Positions 6,934-11,655 of a stretch of DNA of 11,655 bases are shown one piece after another. This DNA is from an uncultured beta proteobacterium (GTDB lineage: Bacteria > Pseudomonadota > Gammaproteobacteria > Burkholderiales > Burkholderiaceae): NCBI GenBank assembly GCA_903909925.1, contig CAIVXR010000165.1:1-11655 (forward strand). The letters run 5' to 3'. The position numbers and the translations under genes are program-made. Below the pieces are notes generated by a model. That model did not search any database and was not told the origin of the DNA. It was given only the letters and a program-made list of their open reading frames with translations. The stretch's first letter is position 1. Every line of letters starts with the position of its first letter.

Positions 6934-8016
6934 CTAGGCTGCGCCAGTAGCAATTAAAGTTTCTATTACGAGAGCATCGGGCACGCTCTTGATTTGAGCC
7001 TTACCAATCTTTTCTAAAATGACGTAGCGAATTTGGCCGCCCTCCGTTTTCTTATCAACTTGCATCAGCTCCATGTAGCGCTCTGCGCTAAATTTAGGTG
7101 GAACAGTAGGCAAGTTCATCGATTTGATAATGTTAGTAAGGCGCTCGCGCTCCGCTTTACTGATCAGGTTTAAGCGACAAGATAAATCAGCACCCATCAC
7201 CATGCCGCAGCCAACAGCCTCGCCGTGAAGCCACTCGCCGTAACCCATACCAGCTTCGATTGCATGTCCAAAGGTATGGCCAAAGTTAAGAGTTGCACGA
7301 ATACCACCCTCTCTCTCATCTGCGGAAACTACTGCAGATTTAATTTCACACGAACGCAATACAGCGTGCCCCATGGCATTTGTGTCACAGGCTAGCAACA
7401 CTTCCGAATGTTCTTCGATCCAATCCAAAAATTGGGTATCAGCAATGGCGCCATGTTTTACCACTTCAGCGAGTCCAGCTGAGAGCTCTCGAGGCGGTAA
7501 AGTTTTAAGTGTGTTGAGATCTGCAATCACAGCAACGGGCTGATGAAAGGCTCCAATCATATTTTTACCCAAAGGGTGATTGATGCCAGTTTTCCCTCCA
7601 ACAGAAGAATCAACCTGGGCCAATAAGGTAGTTGGGACTTGAATAAACCGGATGCCACGCATAAAGCTGGCTGCAGCAAAACCTGTCATATCACCAATCA
7701 CACCACCACCTAAGGCAATCAACATTGTTTGGCGATCTGCGCCAAACTTTAAAAGATCATCAAAAATGAGTTGAAGATTTTTCCAGTCTTTATATGACTC
7801 GCCATCCGGTAGGGTGATGGTTCTAACGGGCTTGCCAAATGTTTCTAAGGTCTTAGTCAGGCGAGCGGCATAAAGCGGCGCAACCGTAGTGTTAGTAACG
7901 ATATAAATTGAAGTTGCTTTTACGCAGGCTCCAAATAAGTTAGCTTGATCAATGAGATCACTGCCAATATAGATTGGATAACTTCGGTTACCAAGATCAA
8001 CTTCAAGTGTTTTCAT
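6934..8016 (-). CDS. aroB: 3-dehydroquinate synthase
   Basis: An NAD- and metal-dependent enzyme that turns DAHP into 3-dehydroquinate, step two of the shikimate pathway, in the cytoplasm. Started at the ATG at 8016 (MKTLEVDLGNRSYPIYIG) it has 360 residues. The metal ligands then fall at E184 (LAEVVKHG), H247 (NFGHTFGHAIE) and H264 (WLHGEAV), the same numbers I recall for E. coli, which supports this start. NAD/phosphate motifs GGGVIGDMTGFAA, VPTTLLAQVDSSVGGKT and HPLGKNMIGAFHQP are intact. ATGs at 8019 and 8049 are also in frame; 8049 lies inside aroK. No good Shine-Dalgarno is seen, so translation probably depends on coupling to aroK, whose stop lies 16 bases upstream. Last gene of the operon, convergent with cyaY. 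Confidence 0.96.
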   Translation of the reverse strand: MKTLEVDLGNRSYPIYIGSDLIDQANLFGACVKATSIYIVTNTTVAPLYAARLTKTLETFGKPVRTITLPDGESYKDWKNLQLIFDDLLKFGADRQTMLIALGGGVIGDMTGFAAASFMRGIRFIQVPTTLLAQVDSSVGGKTGINHPLGKNMIGAFHQPVAVIADLNTLKTLPPRELSAGLAEVVKHGAIADTQFLDWIEEHSEVLLACDTNAMGHAVLRSCEIKSAVVSADEREGGIRATLNFGHTFGHAIEAGMGYGEWLHGEAVGCGMVMGADLSCRLNLISKAERERLTNIIKSMNLPTVPPKFSAERYMELMQVDKKTEGGQIRYVILEKIGKAQIKSVPDALVIETLIATGAA

Positions 8017-8032
8017 CATAGTGCCAATGTAT

Positions 8033-8557
8033 TTAAGCAGAAAGTTCAAGTTGCATGATTAAGGTATTGACCAGCTGATTGACGCTGGGCTTGCCAGTTT
8101 CAATGACATGATCAGCGATTTCGCGATAAAGTGGATCCCGAATGGTATATAAATTTTCCAGAATTTTTTTGGCATCACCATTGCGAAGCAAGGGGCGCCC
8201 ATCCCCACTTTTAGTGCGATGCCAAAGTTCATTTGGATTTGCATGTAGATAAATGACGGTACCATGCTCGCTAAGCGCTTGACGATTGTCGGGAAATAAA
8301 ACGGCACCACCACCAGTAGCTAGTACGATGTCATGCTCAGCTGTAATTTCTCGTATTACTTGAGCTTCCCGTTTACGAAATCCTGCTTCACCTTCCATCT
8401 CGAAAATCACTGGAATCTTGACGCCACAGCGCTCTTCAATTACATGATCAGCATCTAGAAAGCGACGCCCCAATTTTTTAGCCAGCACTTTACCGACGGT
8501 CGACTTTCCGGCGCCCATGAGGCCAATGAGAAAGATATTGTTTGTCGGTGAGTTCAC
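8033..8557 (-). CDS. aroK: Shikimate kinase
   Basis: Phosphorylates shikimate at O3 using ATP, step five of the shikimate pathway. It has 174 residues, normal for the family. Visible are the Walker A loop GLMGAGKST (12-20), LDADHVIE (34-41, shikimate-binding Asp), FRKRE (60-64, substrate Arg), TGGG (81-84) and the lid motif RPLL (121-124). The start is a GTG at 8557: no ATG is available before the conserved NNIFLIGLMGAG strand, and an upstream TAA in frame closes the option of a longer protein. AAAGG abuts the GTG with no spacing, so initiation may rely on ribosomes ending pilQ 12 bases upstream. The secretin-aroK-aroB order is widely conserved. Confidence 0.95.
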   Translation of the reverse strand: MNSPTNNIFLIGLMGAGKSTVGKVLAKKLGRRFLDADHVIEERCGVKIPVIFEMEGEAGFRKREAQVIREITAEHDIVLATGGGAVLFPDNRQALSEHGTVIYLHANPNELWHRTKSGDGRPLLRNGDAKKILENLYTIRDPLYREIADHVIETGKPSVNQLVNTLIMQLELSA

Positions 8558-8569
8558 CCTTTGATTTTA

Positions 8570-9670
8570 TTAGGGTTTATCGAGAACGGTGGGGGTTAGG
8601 AAGACAAGTAGTTCAGTTTTATCTTGTAATTTCGATTTATGGCGAAATAAGTGGCCAATTAGAGGAATATCTCCTAGTAAGGGGATTTTGACTTCATCTT
8701 CCCTCTCAGTGGTCTGAAAAATACCGCCAATGATGGCTGTTCCACCGTTTTCTACCGTGACCTCAGAGCTAAGACTTTTAGTGTCTATTGCGTACCCTTG
8801 CTCTGTTTTCATGCCAATGGTGTCCTTATTAATACCAACTAGCATGGAGATTTTTCCATCAGGATGAATTTTTGGCAAAACTTCTAAACGTAAATTGGCC
8901 TTACGAAATTGCAATTTACTACCATTTTGTGAGGTCGTTTGATAGGGGAGTTCAGTGCCTTGCTCGATGGTAGCTTTCACTTGATCACCTGTCATGATGC
9001 GCGGATTTGAAAGAATCTTCCCCTGGCCATCGGATTCTAGGGCCGACAATTCCATTTGCAAAAGACGACTGCCATTTCTAGAGACTAATGTGGCAGCGAC
9101 GGTTGCTGGATTAAATCCACTTAAGCCTGATCCACCCAAATCAAAATTACTAGAAACTGTTCTATCTGGGCTGCTACCTAAAGAGTGGGCTTGATATCCA
9201 AGCTTGACTCCTAGCTCACGTGCAAAGCGCTCATCCGCTTCTACAATACGCGCCTCAATGAGGATTTGTCTTGGGCTATTAATGTGGTCGCCACCAAAGG
9301 GTAGTGCCGCATCTTCACGACGATGCTTTTGAAATGCAGCAATTTCTGCATGAGGCCCAATCCAGTAAATATCACCGTTGCGAACCAATCGTAATCCTCT
9401 GCTTGCCAGAATTGAGTGGAGGGCTGTGTGCCATGGCGTGTCATTGAGTTCGACTGTAATCTTGCCTTGAATGGATTCACTTAACAAAAAGTTGGTATTA
9501 CCTAGCTTTGCCATTGCTTGTAAAAGATCCCTCACTTCAATATCAGTAAATTGCAAACTAATGGGGCTTTCCAGTAAGTTTTGTGGAGGTGTATTTGCTT
9601 GCATTGGGCTGGTTAAAAAAATTGATAAAAGGCCAATCCAAAGGCTAAATTTTTGTATGTATGTATGCAT
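8570..9670 (-). CDS. pilQ: Minimal PilQ/HofQ-type secretin (N0 plus secretin domain only)
   Basis: An outer-membrane secretin of 366 residues, about half the length of a usual PilQ. Parts: signal peptide (1-25, cut after MQA); an STN/N0 domain (about 36-108; ISLQFTDIEVRDLL, KITVELNDTPWHTALHSIL, GLRLVRNGDIYWIG); a short linker (109-132); and the secretin core (133-362) starting PRQILIEARIVEADERFARELG. The C-terminal secretin signature is intact: GGTAIIGGIF (309-318), 11 residues, then IPLLGDIPLIGHLF (329-342) and TELLVFLTPTVL. AMIN domains are absent, and so is the N1 (secretin_N) domain normally found between N0 and the core. No frameshift is needed, so this is a designed-looking short form. 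It lies 17 bases after the 242-residue gene and 12 before aroK. It may serve DNA uptake or a thin pilus. I use pilQ by position; hofQ would fit equally. Confidence 0.88.
   Translation of the reverse strand: MHTYIQKFSLWIGLLSIFLTSPMQANTPPQNLLESPISLQFTDIEVRDLLQAMAKLGNTNFLLSESIQGKITVELNDTPWHTALHSILASRGLRLVRNGDIYWIGPHAEIAAFQKHRREDAALPFGGDHINSPRQILIEARIVEADERFARELGVKLGYQAHSLGSSPDRTVSSNFDLGGSGLSGFNPATVAATLVSRNGSRLLQMELSALESDGQGKILSNPRIMTGDQVKATIEQGTELPYQTTSQNGSKLQFRKANLRLEVLPKIHPDGKISMLVGINKDTIGMKTEQGYAIDTKSLSSEVTVENGGTAIIGGIFQTTEREDEVKIPLLGDIPLIGHLFRHKSKLQDKTELLVFLTPTVLDKP
9654..9667. repeat. Short tetranucleotide tract at the pilQ start codon
   Basis: TGTATGTATGTATG gives 3.5 copies of TGTA/CATA right at codons 1-5 of pilQ on the - strand. 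A change of one unit would shift the frame. Three copies are few for frequent slippage. Confidence 0.5.
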
Positions 9671-9687
9671 GGGTTTAAGGCTCTAGC

Positions 9688-10416
9688 TCATTCATTTTTG
9701 GAGGGCTTGAGGACCAATGTTTTGCCTTGGCTATGAGTCAGAATTGCCTGATCTTTTTCAAGCTGTGTCAGTCGCCAATCCCCCAAAACAAGCACCCCTT
9801 TTTGAAACATCACATTGCGCTGCCCGGTATGAAAAAACGCCTGGTGAGAACCACCCATTTGGCTTGCACCCAAATAGCGCCAGCGGCGGAGTTCAAGCTC
9901 ATGGGGATGAATAGGGGGTTTGGTAGAAAACTTCTTGATTGGCTTATTTTCTATTAATGAGTGAACACTCACTTCTATTTTATCCATTGCATCATATAGC
10001 TCATCTTGCTCATTTTCCAATTGATTGCGTAAAACAATAAATTCTTTTTTCAGCCCAGAAATTTCTTTTAACGATGCTTGGGCTAAAGCCTCAGAACTTG
10101 TTTTTAGAGATTCATAGGCCATCAATAGTGCAATACCAATGCCGATTAAGCATGCCCCAAAAGCAAGGAAGCCACCAAGTTGTTGAATTTGATTTAATAG
10201 ATTTGGATTACGAAATCCGTCTAGCTCAATACGCTCTTTGCTCGGGCCTGAGTGTTCTAAAGGGGTATTTTTAGGAGAGGTAGATTTACGAATTCCATGG
10301 GGATCAGGAATGGCTGGATCATCACCAAGCTCACTCAAAATCTCATCGAAAGATTGGGGGGAAATATGGCGAGATGGCATGCCCATATTTTTCAAGTTTA
10401 GGCAGGGAATAGCCAT
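9688..10416 (-). CDS. Unrecognised single-pass membrane protein in the pilMNOP position
   Basis: I do not recognise this 242-residue protein. It has a Pro/Ser/charge-rich cytoplasmic stretch (1-75), one membrane helix (about 80-100, GGFLAFGACLIGIGIALLMA), a likely coiled coil (102-155; LKEISGLKKEFIVLRNQLE) and a C-terminal beta-rich region (174-238) with YLGASQMGG, GVLVLGDWRLTQLEKDQAIL and GKTLVLKP. That pattern (small strand, Gly turn, G-x-W-R-L-x-x-L, a hydrophobic strand, then G-K-x-L-x-L) loosely recalls the HR/PilP-type domains that touch secretin N-domains; this is inference from shape, not a search hit. No PilM actin-like or lipoprotein motif is present. It is first in the operon, 17 bases before pilQ, where pilM-pilN-pilO-pilP normally lie. 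In-frame ATGs at 10386 and 10380 are alternative starts; no start has a strong Shine-Dalgarno. Confidence 0.8.
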   Translation of the reverse strand: MAIPCLNLKNMGMPSRHISPQSFDEILSELGDDPAIPDPHGIRKSTSPKNTPLEHSGPSKERIELDGFRNPNLLNQIQQLGGFLAFGACLIGIGIALLMAYESLKTSSEALAQASLKEISGLKKEFIVLRNQLENEQDELYDAMDKIEVSVHSLIENKPIKKFSTKPPIHPHELELRRWRYLGASQMGGSHQAFFHTGQRNVMFQKGVLVLGDWRLTQLEKDQAILTHSQGKTLVLKPSKNE

Positions 10417-10437
10417 CAGCCTAGCTTGAAGCTGATG
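10414..10437 (-). promoter_or_regulatory. Hairpin over the start codon of the 242-residue gene
   Basis: In the - strand transcript CATCAGC pairs with GCTGATG (7 perfect pairs, 10-base loop). The ATG at 10416 is the end of the 3' arm, and the only Shine-Dalgarno-like bases (TAGG) lie at the loop edge. If transcribed, it could limit translation of the operon's first gene, or point to a start further down. A second small repeat (GCTGA-TG-TCAGC, 10431-10442) overlaps it. Confidence 0.4.
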
Positions 10438-10507
10438 TCAGCAAAGACAGTCAAGAAAGCTCAAAAACAAGAGAATTGGAGCTTTTAGGCAAATTACTCA
10501 AGCACCC

Positions 10508-10513
10508 TATAAT
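10508..10513 (+). promoter_or_regulatory. Consensus -10 box just before mrcA
   Basis: TATAAT is a perfect -10 hexamer. The base 7 positions downstream is 10520, two bases before the ATG at 10522, so the mRNA would be nearly leaderless. The -35 at 17-base spacing is TTAGGC, a poor match. The 105-base gap (10417-10521) must also hold the promoter of the - strand operon; TTGACT there (- strand, + 10449-10454) is a good -35 but has no clear -10. Confidence 0.5.
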
Positions 10514-10521
10514 TTGAGCTT

Positions 10522-11655
10522 ATGGCCCTCCCACCAAAAGACAAGCCGCCACAAAACCAGCGACCCATCCGTCAGCTTGATAGAAGTCCGCGATATTCCC
10601 GAGTAGGGCCTGGTTCACCACGAAAATCATCTAGCAATCCATTGGTAAAAGCCATTTTGATTATTGGTGTGGTTTTTGCCATGGTGGTAATGCTGTTAGT
10701 GGGGTATGCATTTTTAGTAGCCAAACCCAATTTACCGAAAATCTCTGCCTTAACAGATTACAACCCAAAAACCCCACTCCGGATTTATACGGCTGATAAG
10801 GTTTTGATCGGCGAGTTTGGAGAAGAGCGCCGCAAGGTAATTCCCTTAGATGAAATCCCAAAAAGTATGCGTAATGCAGTTTTGGCGATCGAGGATGACC
10901 GCTTTTACTCCCATGGTGGTGTCGACTATGTCGGTATTTTGCGTGCCACTCTCACTAATTTGCGTGGGCACTTATCTCAGGGCGCCTCCACTATCACCAT
11001 GCAGGTTGCCCGAAACTTTTTCTTAAGCAATGAGAAAACCTTCAGTCGAAAAATCTACGAAGTTTTATTAGCCTGGGAAATCGAGTCGCAACTCACCAAA
11101 GACAAGATTCTTGAAATCTATATGAATCAGATTTTCTTGGGTCAAAGGGCTTATGGTTTTTCAAGTGCAGCCCAGATTTATTTTGGTAAAGAATTAAAAG
11201 ACATCACGATTGCGGAGTCTGCAATGTTGGCGGGTTTACCTAAAGCCCCCTCAGCATACAACCCGGTCACAAATTTTCGTCGCGCCAAGGTTCGTCAAGA
11301 ATATATCTTGCAGCGCATGCGTGACCTTGGTTATATCTCTTCAGAGGAATACCAAAAAGCCATGATTGAGGAGTTACGGATTCGTGGCCTTGGTAATGAA
11401 TTTGCGGTGCGCGCAGACTTCCCTGCAGAAATGGTCCGGCAGTTATTGTTTACTCAATATGGCGAGGCTATTTACTCCCAGGGAATCGATGTCTACACGA
11501 CGATCTTGAAATCTGACCAAGATGCTGCTTATAAAGCGGTGCGACGTGGTATTTTTGAATATGACTTACGTCATGCGTATCGCGGTCCAGAGGGGTTCAT
11601 TGATTTGCCTGAGGATCGCGTCAAGCGTCAACGTGCTATCGACGAAGCTTTGCTG
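10522..11655 (+). CDS. mrcA: Penicillin-binding protein 1A, N-terminal part (3' end outside window)
   Basis: A bifunctional class A PBP that polymerises and cross-links peptidoglycan; 378 codons are visible and the frame is open at the edge. Parts: an unusually long basic, Pro-rich cytoplasmic tail (1-40), a membrane helix (about 43-66), and the GT51 glycosyltransferase domain. Motifs: EDDRFYSHGG with catalytic E124; GASTITMQVARN (154-165); RKIYEVLLAWEIE; KDKILEIYMNQIFLG; and IAESAMLAGLPKAPSAYNP. The region after about residue 290 starts the linker/OB part (GIDVYTTI). The transpeptidase domain lies beyond the window. The E. coli protein has only a few residues before its helix, so the tail makes the ATG at 10522 less than certain, but no better start is evident. 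It is divergent from the secretin operon, as in many proteobacteria (ponA/pilM). Confidence 0.94.
   Translation, partial: MALPPKDKPPQNQRPIRQLDRSPRYSRVGPGSPRKSSSNPLVKAILIIGVVFAMVVMLLVGYAFLVAKPNLPKISALTDYNPKTPLRIYTADKVLIGEFGEERRKVIPLDEIPKSMRNAVLAIEDDRFYSHGGVDYVGILRATLTNLRGHLSQGASTITMQVARNFFLSNEKTFSRKIYEVLLAWEIESQLTKDKILEIYMNQIFLGQRAYGFSSAAQIYFGKELKDITIAESAMLAGLPKAPSAYNPVTNFRRAKVRQEYILQRMRDLGYISSEEYQKAMIEELRIRGLGNEFAVRADFPAEMVRQLLFTQYGEAIYSQGIDVYTTILKSDQDAAYKAVRRGIFEYDLRHAYRGPEGFIDLPEDRVKRQRAIDEALL

Noticed and set aside
6924..6940. GCCTAGGC palindrome between cyaY and aroB as a terminator
   Set aside because: Only 8 bases, no loop or T run; it covers the aroB stop codon and is likely chance.
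8017..8049. Longer AroB from 8049
   Set aside because: The extra residues overlap aroK, and the metal-ligand numbering fits the start at 8016.
9717..10429. Several open frames of 60-80 codons on + opposite the 242-residue gene
   Set aside because: They have no ribosome site or recognisable protein features and mirror the real gene on the other strand.

Overview
The window looks like a core-genome stretch of a betaproteobacterium of the Burkholderiales. The gene order rplQ-cutA-dsbD-hemB-engB-cytochrome c4, the lptM-lysA pair divergent from cyaY, and a secretin-aroK-aroB run divergent from mrcA all fit that order. The moderate G+C (judged by eye, not counted), compact spacing and short intergenic gaps resemble Polynucleobacter. 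That genus call is an inference from memory, not from a search.

Layout: the 3' part of rplQ (L17, end of a ribosomal operon) closes with a strong hairpin terminator. A cutA-dsbD pair with an ATGA overlap follows on +. Convergent to it on - are engB and hemB, with hemB starting inside the end of engB. A diheme cytochrome c4 gene follows on +, ending at a bidirectional terminator shared with lysA. lysA lies on - behind the small lipoprotein gene lptM, with a 4-base overlap, and cyaY diverges from lptM. Then comes a - strand operon: an unrecognised 242-residue membrane protein, a very short PilQ-type secretin, aroK and aroB. Divergent from it on + is mrcA (PBP1A), cut by the window end. No stretch over 300 bases lacks a gene; the largest gaps are about 100 bases. 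I saw no tRNA, rRNA, IS element or CRISPR.

How the genes work together: dsbD (periplasmic reductant), hemB (haem precursor synthesis) and the two-haem cytochrome c4 all serve c-type cytochromes and respiration. cyaY serves iron-sulfur assembly. lysA (lysine from meso-diaminopimelate), mrcA (peptidoglycan) and lptM (outer-membrane LPS transport) serve the envelope. aroK and aroB are shikimate-pathway steps.

The most interesting part is 8570-10521. In many beta- and gammaproteobacteria ponA/mrcA is divergent from pilM-pilN-pilO-pilP-pilQ-aroK-aroB (hofMNOPQ in E. coli). Here the frame is kept, but pilMNOP is replaced by one single-pass coiled-coil protein whose C-terminus loosely resembles a PilP/GspC-type domain. 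The secretin has lost the AMIN and N1 regions. This may be a reduced, unusual secretin machine. A second oddity is a DsbD that seems to lack the last two of the usual eight membrane helices.
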